A DNA stretch of 64,000 nt from Pseudosulfitobacter sp. DSM 107133 (lineage in GTDB: Bacteria > Pseudomonadota > Alphaproteobacteria > Rhodobacterales > Rhodobacteraceae). Positions within the stretch are counted from its first letter, which is position 1. The number at the start of each line of letters is the position of its first letter. Positions 1-8,180 of the stretch are shown piece by piece. Where the stretch lies: the NCBI RefSeq assembly GCF_022788695.1, contig NZ_CP085154.1, positions 248,001 through 312,000 on the forward strand, given 5' to 3'. The position numbers and the translations under genes were made by a program. Below the pieces are notes generated by a model that was given only the letters and a program-made list of their open reading frames with translations, did not search any database and was not told the origin of the DNA.

Positions 1-387
1 CGCGGATTTGCACAGGGCAAGCGCTGCACGATGCGCCAAAGTGTTACCGCCACGGGCGGAAACCAGCGGCCCCTTCATCGGGCTGCGCAGGTCGTCGGCG
101 GGGTCAGCAATGGCCTGAACCCATGCCAGTGATGCATCATCGGGCAGGGTCAGTCGCGCCAGATCCCGGTCATAGGCGCGCGCCTTCAGCGTTTCGGCCC
201 GCCGCGCCGTGATCGCCAAAACCGGTGTTCCACCAAGCGCCAGAACATCGGCAAGCCGTTGCGGTGAAAGCGTTTCTGCTGCCAGCATCAGTGCCGCACC
301 GTCGCCGGTCAGCACCACGGGAACGCCCATGCGCAGATCGGCGCGCGCGCGGGCCAGTTGTTCGATGATATCCGGGGTAAAGGCCAT
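1..387 (-). CDS. ribA: GTP cyclohydrolase II, N-terminal part (cut by window edge)
   Basis: This frame opens with an ATG at 387 and stays open to base 1, giving 129 codons, so the C-terminal catalytic part lies outside the window. The visible residues begin MAFTPDIIEQLARARADLR and include GVPVVLTGDGAALMLAAE. This matches the alphaproteobacterial N-terminal extension (a degenerate DHBP-synthase-like domain) that precedes the GTP cyclohydrolase II domain of riboflavin synthesis. The catalytic zinc-binding cysteines are not in the visible part. The gene diverges from the response regulator at 546, and the 158-bp gap must hold both promoters. The identification rests on similarity of the N-terminal segment only. 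Confidence 0.65.
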   Translation of the reverse strand, partial: MAFTPDIIEQLARARADLRMGVPVVLTGDGAALMLAAETLSPQRLADVLALGGTPVLAITARRAETLKARAYDRDLARLTLPDDASLAWVQAIADPADDLRSPMKGPLVSARGGNTLAHRAALALCKSA

Positions 388-545
388 GTGCCGCGTCCTG
401 ATGTTTGTCGACTTGTGATGTAAGCCATGCGAACCGGAAATGAAACATTTGCACCGTTTGGCACACGACCGCGTGAGAAAATTGCAGCAAATCTTGTCAG
501 GATCGTGATGCAGGCGCATCTGGTAGAGAAGAACACAGGAGGCCC

Positions 546-1235
546 ATGATGGCACAACTGAAGAAAATTCTGCTGGTCGATGATGACGAAGACCTGCGCG
601 AGGCCCTGAGCGAGCAACTGGTGATGACCGAAGACTTTGATGTTTTCGAGGCATGTAACGGCGCCGAGGCGATGACCAGGGCCAAGGAAGCGCTGTATGA
701 TCTCGTGATTCTGGACGTGGGCCTGCCCGATACAGATGGCCGCGAGCTGTGCCGCCTGATGCGCAAGCAAGGGGTGAAAGCGCCGGTGCTGATGTTGACC
801 GGCCACGACAGCGACGCCGATACCATTCTGGGTCTGGATGCCGGGGCCAATGATTATGTGACCAAACCGTTCAAGTTTCCCGTTCTGCTGGCCCGCATTC
901 GCGCACAGTTGCGCCAGCACGAGCAGTCGGAAGATGCTGTGTTCCAGCTGGGGCCGTATACTTTCAAGCCGTCGATGAAGATGCTGGTGACCGAGGACGA
1001 CAAAAAAGTGCGTCTGACCGAAAAGGAAACCAACATTCTGAAGTTTCTGTACCGCAGCACTGAAGGTGTGGTGGCGCGTGATGTGTTGCTGCACGAGGTC
1101 TGGGGATACAACGCCGGCGTGACCACGCACACGCTGGAAACACACATCTATCGCCTGCGTCAAAAAATTGAACCCGATCCGTCCAATGCGCGTTTGCTGG
1201 TGACGGAATCTGGGGGCTATCGTTTGATGGCGTAG
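546..1235 (+). CDS. OmpR/PhoB-family response regulator, orphan
   Basis: The protein has 229 residues. An N-terminal receiver domain (about 6-120) carries the acidic triad near DDDED (12-16), the phosphoacceptor Asp57 in LVILDVGLPD, and the conserved Lys in YVTKPF. A C-terminal winged-helix DNA-binding domain (about 130-228) contains HTLETHIYRLRQKIE. A good ribosome binding site (AGGAGG) lies just upstream; a second ATG follows immediately, so translation could start at 549. No histidine kinase gene is adjacent, so this regulator is an orphan at this locus. Its 3' UTR is unusual: a terminator-ended structured RNA resembling SorX of Rhodobacter, which is released from the 3' UTR of an OmpR-type regulator mRNA. 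The target genes are unknown. Confidence 0.93.
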   Translation: MMAQLKKILLVDDDEDLREALSEQLVMTEDFDVFEACNGAEAMTRAKEALYDLVILDVGLPDTDGRELCRLMRKQGVKAPVLMLTGHDSDADTILGLDAGANDYVTKPFKFPVLLARIRAQLRQHEQSEDAVFQLGPYTFKPSMKMLVTEDDKKVRLTEKETNILKFLYRSTEGVVARDVLLHEVWGYNAGVTTHTLETHIYRLRQKIEPDPSNARLLVTESGGYRLMA

Positions 1236-1249
1236 TGCTATATTCTACC

Positions 1250-1363
1250 TAAGAGGGAACTTTGCGCGCTGTGCGACGTTCCCAAGTCATCCCGCTGCAT
1301 GTCCGGGTCAAACATGCACCTCCCTGTTGGACTTGGCCGGGCCTTTGTGCCCGGCCCTTTTTT
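1250..1363 (+). ncRNA. candidate SorX-like 3' UTR-derived small RNA
   Basis: Downstream of the response regulator stop codon lie three stem-loops. The first pairs GGGAAC (1255-1260) with GTTCCC (1278-1283). The second pairs TGCATGT (1296-1302) with ACATGCA (1312-1318) around a 9-nt loop. The third is a strong intrinsic terminator (1335-1363). The linker between the second and third stems contains CCTCCC (1319-1324), an anti-Shine-Dalgarno-like seed predicted to be single stranded. As I recall the literature, R. sphaeroides SorX is cut by RNase E from the 3' UTR of an OmpR-family regulator mRNA, acts on a polyamine transporter mRNA, and is conserved in Rhodobacteraceae; the context here matches. 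A TATATT/TATTCT sequence at 1239-1246 could be a -10 box, but no good -35 box exists, which favours processing over independent transcription. The 5' end is an estimate. Confidence 0.6.
1335..1363 (+). terminator. intrinsic terminator of the response regulator / sRNA
   Basis: GGCCGGGC (1335-1342) pairs with GCCCGGCC (1349-1356) around a 6-nt loop, and a run of T follows from 1358. This is a textbook Rho-independent terminator. It ends the response regulator transcript and would form the 3' end of the small RNA candidate. Confidence 0.9.
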
Positions 1364-1508
1364 GTTTGGAGGCTGGTGGTTACAGCTGCCAGAGGCGGCG
1401 CGCCCGGCCGCTGTGTTTACTGTACCCGACAAAAGACAGGGGTTTTTCGGTGGCGGCGGCGCTTTGGTCGGCATAGGGTCCAGCCACTGCAAATATGGGG
1501 GCATCGAC

Positions 1509-2297
1509 ATGGCATTTTCTCTGGCAACCTGGAACATCAACTCGGTCCGTCTGCGCGAGCCGATCGTGCTGAAACTGCTGGCCGAACACGGGCCGGACGT
1601 GCTGTGTTTGCAAGAATGCAAAAGCCCCGTGGACAAGATCCCGCGCGAGGCGTTCAACGCGGCCGGTTACACCCACATGGTTGCGCGGGGCGACAAGGGC
1701 TATAACGGGGTGGCGATCCTCAGCCGGTTGCCAATGGAAGAGGTTGGCGCAGAAGATTTTGCGGAACTGGGCCACGCACGGCATGTGTCGGCGCGGCTGG
1801 AAAACGGTGTGACGGTGCACAATTTTTATGTGCCCGCAGGCGGAGACGAGCCAAACCGCGAGCGCAATGTAAAATTCGGCCAAAAGCTGGATTACCTGAC
1901 CGACATGCGCGACTGGTTCCACGCACAAAAGCCGGAAAAGTCGATTCTGGTGGGTGATCTGAACATCGCCCCGCGCGAAGATGACGTGTGGGATCACAAG
2001 AAGCTGTTGAAGATCGTCAGCCACACGCCTGTCGAGGTCGAGCATCTGGCGCAGGTGCAGGATTCAGGCAACTGGGTGGACATCACGCGGCAGGATATCC
2101 CCGACGGATTGTTGTATTCGTGGTGGTCATACCGTGCCAAGGATTGGGATGCCGCCGACAAAGGGCGCCGGTTGGATCACGTCTGGGCCACGGGCGACAT
2201 CGCACAGGCGGGTCATTCCAGCCGCGTCCTGCGCGAAGCGCGCGGATGGGAAAAACCCAGCGACCACGCCCCGGTCTTCGCAACCTTCGACCTTTGA
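1509..2297 (+). CDS. xth: exodeoxyribonuclease III
   Basis: The 262-residue protein is an AP endonuclease/3'-5' exonuclease of the ExoIII (EEP) fold, used in base excision repair. The N-terminus MAFSLATWNINSVR is the canonical family start. Other active-site segments are LQECKSP (metal-binding Glu), the NFYVPAGGDEP region, GDLNIAPREDDVWD, and the C-terminal RLDHVWATGDI followed by PSDHAPVFATF with the catalytic Asp-His. I chose the ATG at 1509 over upstream in-frame starts because it follows a GGGGG ribosome binding site and gives the usual family length. The gene follows the sRNA terminator, so it probably has its own promoter in 1364-1500. Confidence 0.95.
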   Translation: MAFSLATWNINSVRLREPIVLKLLAEHGPDVLCLQECKSPVDKIPREAFNAAGYTHMVARGDKGYNGVAILSRLPMEEVGAEDFAELGHARHVSARLENGVTVHNFYVPAGGDEPNRERNVKFGQKLDYLTDMRDWFHAQKPEKSILVGDLNIAPREDDVWDHKKLLKIVSHTPVEVEHLAQVQDSGNWVDITRQDIPDGLLYSWWSYRAKDWDAADKGRRLDHVWATGDIAQAGHSSRVLREARGWEKPSDHAPVFATFDL

Positions 2298-2352
2298 ATT
2301 TCGCGCTGAAATGCGCATATAGACGACAAACACTGATGCAAGGACGGATCAA

Positions 2353-3267
2353 ATGGAATTGAACTTGAGTGCAGCGCCCGAAGCGGCGGATCTGATCAAG
2401 GACGTGTCCGAGGCGACTTTCATGGCCGATGTGGTCGAAGCCAGCCAGACAGTGCCGGTGATCGTGGATTTCTGGGCCCCATGGTGCGGCCCGTGCAAAA
2501 CGCTGGGCCCGCTGCTGGAAGACGCCGTGCGCGCGGCAAAGGGGGCCGTGAAAATGGCCAAGGTCAACGTGGACGAGGCGCAAGGCATTGCCGGGCAGTT
2601 GCAAATCCAGTCGATCCCGACGGTCTATGCCTTTTACAAGGGCCAGCCAGTTGACGGGTTTCAGGGCGCTGTGCCCCCATCTGAAGTTACGGCATTTGTC
2701 GAGCGTGTGATCAAGGCGGGCGGCGGCGAGGCCCCCAGCGACACGTTGAACGATGCGGTCGACGCCGCGGACGAGATGCTGGCCGAGGGCGCGTTCGAAG
2801 ATGCGGCGCAGACCTTTCAGGCGATTTTGGAAGAAGACCCGGCGCATGCCGGCGCCTATGGCGGCTTGGTGCGGGTTCACATTGCGATGGGCGATCTGGA
2901 TCAGGCCGAGGCGGTTCTGAACGGTGCGCCGGTCGAGATTTCAAAAAGCCCCGAGCTGGAAGCGGCCCACGCGCAACTGGAACTGGCGCGACAGGCGGCG
3001 AACGCGGGCCCAGTGGATGAATACCGCGCGGCAGTCGAAGCCAATGCAGATGACCATCAGGCCCGCTTTGATCTGGCGCAGGCGCTGCATGCAAGCGGTG
3101 ATACCGAAGGGGCGGTTGCGGAATTGCTGGAACTGTTCAAGCGGGATCGTGACTGGAACGACGGCGCGGCCAAGACGCAGTTGTTTACCATTTTTGATGC
3201 GCTCAAACCGAATGATCCTGTGGTTCTGAACGGACGGCGGAAATTGAGCTCGATGATATTTGTCTGA
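2353..3267 (+). CDS. cnoX: CnoX/YbbN-type chaperedoxin: thioredoxin domain plus TPR-like tail
   Basis: The 304-residue protein has a thioredoxin domain (about 20-125) with the intact redox motif WCGPCK (Cys45, Cys48) and the cis-Pro in SIPTVY. An alanine-rich tetratricopeptide-like region (about 140-300) follows, rich in LAEGAFEDA- and ALHASGDTEG-type repeats. CnoX proteins hold chlorine-damaged clients and pass them to GroEL or DnaK. E. coli CnoX has lost one active-site Cys, whereas this one keeps both, as in Caulobacter, so it should also be a thiol-disulfide reductase. The gene sits 55 bp after xth and 26 bp before the LON-domain gene, probably in one operon with the latter. It has no signal peptide, so it is cytoplasmic. 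Confidence 0.88.
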   Translation: MELNLSAAPEAADLIKDVSEATFMADVVEASQTVPVIVDFWAPWCGPCKTLGPLLEDAVRAAKGAVKMAKVNVDEAQGIAGQLQIQSIPTVYAFYKGQPVDGFQGAVPPSEVTAFVERVIKAGGGEAPSDTLNDAVDAADEMLAEGAFEDAAQTFQAILEEDPAHAGAYGGLVRVHIAMGDLDQAEAVLNGAPVEISKSPELEAAHAQLELARQAANAGPVDEYRAAVEANADDHQARFDLAQALHASGDTEGAVAELLELFKRDRDWNDGAAKTQLFTIFDALKPNDPVVLNGRRKLSSMIFV

Positions 3268-3293
3268 GCCGCACAGCGGACTAGGTAAGGGTT

Positions 3294-3938
3294 ATGCGCC
3301 ACGCCGTTGATCTTCCCGAGACGATCCCTGTGTTCCCCTTGCCGGGGGCGTTGCTTTTGCCGCGTGCCCATTTGCCGTTGCATATCTTCGAGCCACGCTA
3401 TCTTCAGATGCTGACCGACGCGCTGAAAACCGACGGGCGGATCATTGGTATGATCCAGCCCAATCCGGTTCCGGGACGGTCTGAAAAGGGATTGCACACC
3501 ATTGGCTGTGCCGGCCGTGTCACCCAGTTTTCAGAAACCGAAGACGGACGCTACATGGTCACGTTGACGGGCTTGTCGCGCTTTCGAATGGTCGAGGAGA
3601 TCGAGGGTTTTACCCCCTATCGCCGCTGCAAGGCGTCGTGGGCGGGCTTTGATCGCGATCTGGGGGACAGCGAAACCGATGCGACGCTGGATCGCGGCCC
3701 GTTTTTGTCGCTGCTGGGCCGGTATTTCGAAGCGCGCGACCTGTCCGCGGACTGGGACACGCTGAAAGAGGCGGACGACGAATTGCTGGTTAATTCTCTG
3801 TCGATGATGCTGGATTTCCAGCCCGAGGACAAACAGGCGCTGCTGGAAGCGCCATCGCTGGACACGCGGCGTGAAACGCTGGTGACCCTGATCGAATATG
3901 CGCTGCGTGGCGGTGCCGAAGGAGATTTGTTGCAATGA
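3294..3938 (+). CDS. LON peptidase substrate-binding domain protein
   Basis: The 214-residue protein consists of a Lon N-terminal (PUA-like) substrate-binding domain alone. Typical features are [19 protein letters not shown] (about residues 8-28) and [11 protein letters not shown] (about 29-40). There is no AAA+ module and no Ser-Lys protease dyad, so it cannot be a protease by itself. Stand-alone proteins of this family are of unknown biochemical role. Its place directly between cnoX and the Trm112-like gene (4-nt overlap with the latter) suggests a protein quality-control function, but that is inference. Confidence 0.88.
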   Translation: MRHAVDLPETIPVFPLPGALLLPRAHLPLHIFEPRYLQMLTDALKTDGRIIGMIQPNPVPGRSEKGLHTIGCAGRVTQFSETEDGRYMVTLTGLSRFRMVEEIEGFTPYRRCKASWAGFDRDLGDSETDATLDRGPFLSLLGRYFEARDLSADWDTLKEADDELLVNSLSMMLDFQPEDKQALLEAPSLDTRRETLVTLIEYALRGGAEGDLLQ

Positions 3939-4120
3939 GTGGAACGAGCATCGAAGCCGACCGCAAAATGCTGGAAGCGCTGGTGTGTCCGCGCACCCAG
4001 GGCACGTTGCGTTATGACGCCGAAGCGCAAGAGCTGATTTCGGTCGCAACCAAGCTGGCCTATCCGATCCGCAACGGCATTCCGATCATGCTGGACAGCG
4101 AAGCGCGCGTGATCGACTGA
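3935..4120 (+). CDS. Trm112-family small protein
   Basis: This 61-residue protein overlaps the preceding gene by ATGA, implying translational coupling. The core [16 protein letters not shown] followed by [17 protein letters not shown] is the bacterial Trm112/YcaR signature. Zinc-binding family members carry CPxCxG-type pairs, but here only one Cys (in LVCP) remains, so the protein probably does not bind zinc, as in many proteobacterial homologues. In eukaryotes Trm112 activates methyltransferases; the bacterial role is unclear. It converges on the hydroxylase gene with a 22-bp gap. Confidence 0.85.
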   Translation: MSGTSIEADRKMLEALVCPRTQGTLRYDAEAQELISVATKLAYPIRNGIPIMLDSEARVID

Positions 4121-4142
4121 TTTTCAGTAGGGCAGGGGGGCG

Positions 4143-5369
4143 TCATAGCGGCTTGCCCTGCATCAGCCGCGGCAGTTCTCCGGTCAGTCCCGCAGCCTCG
4201 CGGATGGCGCCACGGCGCAGGCCGGGCAGCGCACCGATCACCCCCATGCCAATGTCGCGTCCGATCCTGAGGATCGGATTGTCGTTTGAAAACAGGCGGT
4301 TGAATGCATCTGTCGCCATCGCCAGAGCGGTGTTGTCGAACCTTCGCCATTCCTGATAGCGGGCCAATGTTGCCACGCTGCCGATGTCTTCGCCGCGCCG
4401 TGTGGCGTCGGTCAGCACCTCGGCCAGTGCGGCGATGTCGCGCATACCAGCGTTCAGGCCCTGACCTGCAATCGGGTGCACGCCATGTGCTGCATCGCCG
4501 ATCAGCGCGACACGGTCGGCCACCATTTCGGTCGTCAGTGACAGGCCCAGCGGATAGGTCCAGCGTTTTCCGGTCAGTCGGATGTCGCCCAGAAAATCGC
4601 CAAAGCGCGGGCGCAGCATGTCGATATAGTCCGCATCCGGCAGCGCGTTGAAAGCGCGCGCGTTCGCGTCGGTTTCCGACCAGACGATGGAACTGACATT
4701 GCCGGGCAAAGGCAGGATCGCAAGCGGCCCCTGAGGCATGAAAAACTGGTGTGCAATGCCGTGGTGCGGCAGGTCGTGTTCTATGGCGCAGACCAGCGCG
4801 GTTTGGTCGTAGGACCACGCGATCCGCTTGATGCCCGCACGCTGCGCCGTGCCGCTGGTGCGGCCATCGGCACCGACGGCCAGCCGGGCGGTCAGCAGTT
4901 TGCCATTGTCCAAGGTCAGCGTGATGCCGGCGGCATGGGCGCGCTGGCCGGTGACAGCATGGCCGGACAGTTGGGTGATATGGTCGCTGGCATCCATCGC
5001 GTCGATCAGGGCGCGGCGCAGGTGCCGGTCCTGAACCATGTAACCCATTGGCCCTTCTTCGATTTCCGCGTGATCGAAGTGCATGAAAAACGGCGACGGA
5101 CCTTCGCCCGCGCGCCCGTCCGTCACCTTGATCTCCAGCATCGGCTGCGCGTTGTCCGCCAGTTGGCGCCATAGTCCCAACCCCGCCAGCAACCGCTGCG
5201 AGGTGAGGGCCACCGCATAGGACCGCCCGTCAAAGGCCGCATTCTTGCGCACGGACTGCGCCGTGGCGTCGATCACGGTGACGCGGTGACCTTGGGACGC
5301 CATGGCAAGCGCCAGAAGGGGGCCGTTCAGCCCGCCGCCGATGACGGCGATATCGGTATCAGTGTTCAT
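4143..5369 (-). CDS. UbiH/UbiF-family FAD-dependent hydroxylase
   Basis: The 408-residue flavoprotein monooxygenase belongs to the UbiH/COQ6 family, which hydroxylates the polyprenyl-phenol ring in ubiquinone synthesis. The N-terminal Rossmann motif is DIAVIGGGLNGPLLALA (about 6-22), and the FAD-binding GD motif LIGDAAHGVHPIAGQGLN lies near residue 290. The ring position it hydroxylates (UbiH, UbiF or UbiI) cannot be told from the sequence. I used the ATG at 5369 (MNTDTD); in-frame starts further upstream exist but give an untypical N-terminus. The gene diverges from the amidase at 5453, leaving 83 bp for two promoters. Confidence 0.88.
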   Translation of the reverse strand: MNTDTDIAVIGGGLNGPLLALAMASQGHRVTVIDATAQSVRKNAAFDGRSYAVALTSQRLLAGLGLWRQLADNAQPMLEIKVTDGRAGEGPSPFFMHFDHAEIEEGPMGYMVQDRHLRRALIDAMDASDHITQLSGHAVTGQRAHAAGITLTLDNGKLLTARLAVGADGRTSGTAQRAGIKRIAWSYDQTALVCAIEHDLPHHGIAHQFFMPQGPLAILPLPGNVSSIVWSETDANARAFNALPDADYIDMLRPRFGDFLGDIRLTGKRWTYPLGLSLTTEMVADRVALIGDAAHGVHPIAGQGLNAGMRDIAALAEVLTDATRRGEDIGSVATLARYQEWRRFDNTALAMATDAFNRLFSNDNPILRIGRDIGMGVIGALPGLRRGAIREAAGLTGELPRLMQGKPL

Positions 5370-5452
5370 GTCGCTCAATATGAACGCGCGGCGGGGATTG
5401 TCCATGCGCCGAGGCGTCGCTACCGTCGCGAAAACGCAAAAGGAGTGGCGCG

Positions 5453-6781
5453 ATGCAAGACTGGTTGTGGATGACGGCAAGCGATCTGGGGCGCGGGATC
5501 GGCGCGGGCGAGATTGATCCGGTGGCGTTGACCCAGGTCTATCTCGACGCCATCGAAGGCCACGAATTGCGCGACCGCATCTATGCGCGCGTTACCCGTG
5601 AACGTGCGCTGACCGAAGCGGGTGCTGCGGCTGAAAGGGCGACAACAGGGCAGCGGCGTTCCTTGCTGGACGGGGTGCCGGTCAGCTGGAAAGATCTGTT
5701 CGACACCGCCGGTGTGGCGACCGAAGCGGGTTCGAAACTGTTGGCGGGCCGCGTGCCGGATCGCGATGCGGTTGTGCTCGAGGCGGCGACGGCGGCGGGG
5801 CTGGTCTGTCTGGGCAAAACGCATATGAGCGAGCTGGCGTTCTCGGGACTGGGCTATAACCCCTCCACCGCGACCCCCCCTTGCGTGAACGATGCCGATG
5901 CGGTGCCGGGCGGATCGTCCTCAGGGGCGGCAGCGTCGGTTGCCTTTGGTCTCGCGGCTGCGGGGATCGGGTCAGACACCGGCGGATCGGTGCGGATTCC
6001 GTCGGCGTGGAACGATCTGGTGGGGCTGAAAACCACTTCGGGGCGGTTGACGCTGGAAGGTGTTGTGCCGTTGGCGCTGAAGTTCGACACCATTGGCCCG
6101 CTGGCCCGCAGCGTCGAGGATTGCGCGCAATTGCTGGCAATTCTCGAAGGCGGGAAACCGGCGGATCTGGAAGGGGCCAGCCTGAAAGGGCGGCGTTTCG
6201 CGGTTGTGAAAACCGTGTTCATGCAGGACGTGCGCGCAGCGCCGCTGGCGGCATTTGAAAGCGCGGTTGAACGGATGCAGGCCGCGGGGGCGATTGTCGA
6301 GCGGATCGAGGTGGACGCGGTGCAAGAGGCGCTGGATTGTGCCGGGCCGCTGATCCCGACCGAGGCCTACGGGTTGTGGCGCGACGTGATCGAGGCGAAC
6401 CCCGAGGCGATGTTCTCCGAGGTGTTGAAACGGTTCCGGTTGGGGGCGGATATCAGCGGGCCGGATTATGTGGCGGCATGGGCAGCTTTGGAAGCCGCGC
6501 GGTTCGGTTATGACGCGGCGGTTGCAGGCTATGATGCGGTGATTGTGCCGACAGGGGCAAACCTGCCGCCGAATCTGGAGCGGTTGAACACCGAGGACGA
6601 TTATTACCGCACCGAAAACCTGCTGACCCTGCGCAACACGCGCATTGGCAACCTTTTGGGTCTGTGTGCGCTGACCCTGCCCACGGGTGTGCCAAGCTGT
6701 GGCGTGATGCTGATGATGCCACCCGATTGCGAAGAGGCATTGTTGCGGCTGGGGGCCGCAGCCGAGGCAGCGCTGGCGTAA
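5453..6781 (+). CDS. amidase signature family hydrolase
   Basis: The 442-residue protein has the complete amidase-signature Ser-cisSer-Lys triad. Lys80 lies in VSWKDLFDTAG, the cis-Ser is in GGSSSGAAAS (153-162), and nucleophile Ser179 is in GSDTGGSVRIPSAW. The family hydrolyses carboxylic amides. GatA function is unlikely because no gatB or gatC is nearby and the length is short. It has no signal peptide. The start ATG follows AGGAG with good spacing. The substrate cannot be predicted from the sequence. A dispersed intergenic repeat copy begins 17 bp after the stop. Confidence 0.88.
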   Translation: MQDWLWMTASDLGRGIGAGEIDPVALTQVYLDAIEGHELRDRIYARVTRERALTEAGAAAERATTGQRRSLLDGVPVSWKDLFDTAGVATEAGSKLLAGRVPDRDAVVLEAATAAGLVCLGKTHMSELAFSGLGYNPSTATPPCVNDADAVPGGSSSGAAASVAFGLAAAGIGSDTGGSVRIPSAWNDLVGLKTTSGRLTLEGVVPLALKFDTIGPLARSVEDCAQLLAILEGGKPADLEGASLKGRRFAVVKTVFMQDVRAAPLAAFESAVERMQAAGAIVERIEVDAVQEALDCAGPLIPTEAYGLWRDVIEANPEAMFSEVLKRFRLGADISGPDYVAAWAALEAARFGYDAAVAGYDAVIVPTGANLPPNLERLNTEDDYYRTENLLTLRNTRIGNLLGLCALTLPTGVPSCGVMLMMPPDCEEALLRLGAAAEAALA

Positions 6782-6798
6782 TCCGGCACGGGTGATTT

Positions 6799-6852
6799 GG
6801 GGGCTTTGCCCCCGCCCTTCGGGCACCCCCAGGATATTTATTGCCAAAAGAA
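6799..6852 (+). repeat. dispersed intergenic repeat, copy A
   Basis: This copy has a GGGGGC/GCCCCC hairpin (6799-6813), a second small hairpin GCCC-TTC-GGGC (6814-6824), and the core CAGGATATTTATTGCCAAAA ending in GAAT. It shares its layout and core with five other intergenic copies in this window (see findings). It sits at the 3' end of the amidase gene, 123 bp before dapC, and could act as a transcript 3' end. Confidence 0.7.
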
Positions 6853-6974
6853 TCCAGCGCAGTGCGCGAATGCCACAAGTTGCCGCTTTGGCGTGGTTTT
6901 GGTGGACGAGTTGGGGGGGCTTGCGCTATCCTTTGGCAAACGGGGCGATAACGATCCCGATCCGAGGCAGCTTT

Positions 6975-8165
6975 ATGAATTTTCCCGAGCGGTTTTCGAA
7001 CCTTCCGGCCTATGCGTTTCCGCGTTTGCGGGCGCTGTTGGACCATCACACCCCCGGCGGGGACGTGGTGCATATGACCATTGGCGAGCCGAAACATGCG
7101 TTTCCGGCCTGGGTTACGGATGTGATTTCGCGGAACACTGTCGGTTTTAACTCTTATCCGCCGAACGAAGGCACGCCGGAATTGCGCGCGGCGTTCTGTG
7201 ACTGGGTGGCGCGGCGTTACAATGTTGCGCTGGACCCTGAAACCAATGTTCTGCCGCTGAACGGCAGCCGCGAGGGGCTGTACAACGTCGCGATGGCGCT
7301 GTGCCCCGAGCAGAAGAACGGTCAGCGGCCCGTCGTGCTGATGCCGAACCCGTTTTATCAGGTCTATATGCTGGCGGCGACATCCGTCGGGGCCGAGCCG
7401 GTGTTTGTGAACGCGACGGCCGAGTCGGGCCACCTTCCGGATTACACGGGCCTGACTGTGGATGTGTTGGAGCGGACCGTGGCCTGCTATATCTGCTCGC
7501 CTGCCAACCCGCAGGGCGCGGTGGCGGATTATGGCTATTGGTCTGATCTGATCACTTTGGCCGAAAAGTATGATTTCCAGATTTTCGCGGATGAATGCTA
7601 TTGCGATATCTACCGCGATGCACCGCCCGTGGGTGCCATGCAGGTGGCACGGAACCTGGGCGCTGATCCCGAACGGCTTGTGACGTTTCATTCGTTGTCG
7701 AAGCGGTCAAATCTGCCGGGGCTGCGGTCGGGATTTGCGGCGGCTGGCCCCGAAAGCATTGCGCGGATGCGTCAATTGCGCATGTACACAGGCGCGCCGC
7801 TGCCCTTGCCGCTGCAAGCTGCGGCAGCGGCCGTTTGGGCGGACGAGGCGCATGTGGACGAAAACCGCGCGCTGTATCGCGAGAAATACGACTTGGCAGA
7901 CCGCATTTTGGGCAATGTTGCGGGCTACAAGGGGCCAGAGGCCGGATTTTTCCTGTGGCTGCCGGTTGAAGACGGCGAAGCCGCCGCGCTGAGCCTGTGG
8001 CAGGCGACGGGTGTGCGGGTGCTGCCCGGTGCCTACCTGAGCCAGAATGATGCATCGGGTGTGAACCCCGGAAAAGGATATATCAGGGTCGCCTTGGTGG
8101 CCCCAAAGCCGGATGTGGAGCGTGGCCTGACGGCCATTCGCGACCACATTTACGGCGTGAAATAA
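6975..8165 (+). CDS. dapC: N-succinyldiaminopimelate aminotransferase
   Basis: The 396-residue protein is a fold-type I PLP aminotransferase closest to DapC, which makes N-succinyl-LL-diaminopimelate in the lysine/peptidoglycan pathway. Supporting segments are the N-terminal AYAFPRLRALLDHHTP and TIGEPKHAFP, the LPLNGSREGLYNVA segment, MPNPFYQVY, and the PLP-lysine motif SLSKRSNLPGLRSGF with Lys243. The SKRSN-PGLRSGF form is typical of DapC rather than AspC. I chose the ATG at 6975 because GAGG lies just upstream and the protein aligns from there; an in-frame extension to 6792 would run through the intergenic repeat. ftsK follows 15 bp later. Confidence 0.88.
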   Translation: MNFPERFSNLPAYAFPRLRALLDHHTPGGDVVHMTIGEPKHAFPAWVTDVISRNTVGFNSYPPNEGTPELRAAFCDWVARRYNVALDPETNVLPLNGSREGLYNVAMALCPEQKNGQRPVVLMPNPFYQVYMLAATSVGAEPVFVNATAESGHLPDYTGLTVDVLERTVACYICSPANPQGAVADYGYWSDLITLAEKYDFQIFADECYCDIYRDAPPVGAMQVARNLGADPERLVTFHSLSKRSNLPGLRSGFAAAGPESIARMRQLRMYTGAPLPLPLQAAAAAVWADEAHVDENRALYREKYDLADRILGNVAGYKGPEAGFFLWLPVEDGEAAALSLWQATGVRVLPGAYLSQNDASGVNPGKGYIRVALVAPKPDVERGLTAIRDHIYGVK

Positions 8166-8180
8166 CGAGGGACGAAAGCA

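Noticed and set aside
3935..4120. Zinc-ribbon function for the Trm112-like protein
   Set aside because: Only one Cys is present where zinc-binding relatives have paired CxxC motifs.
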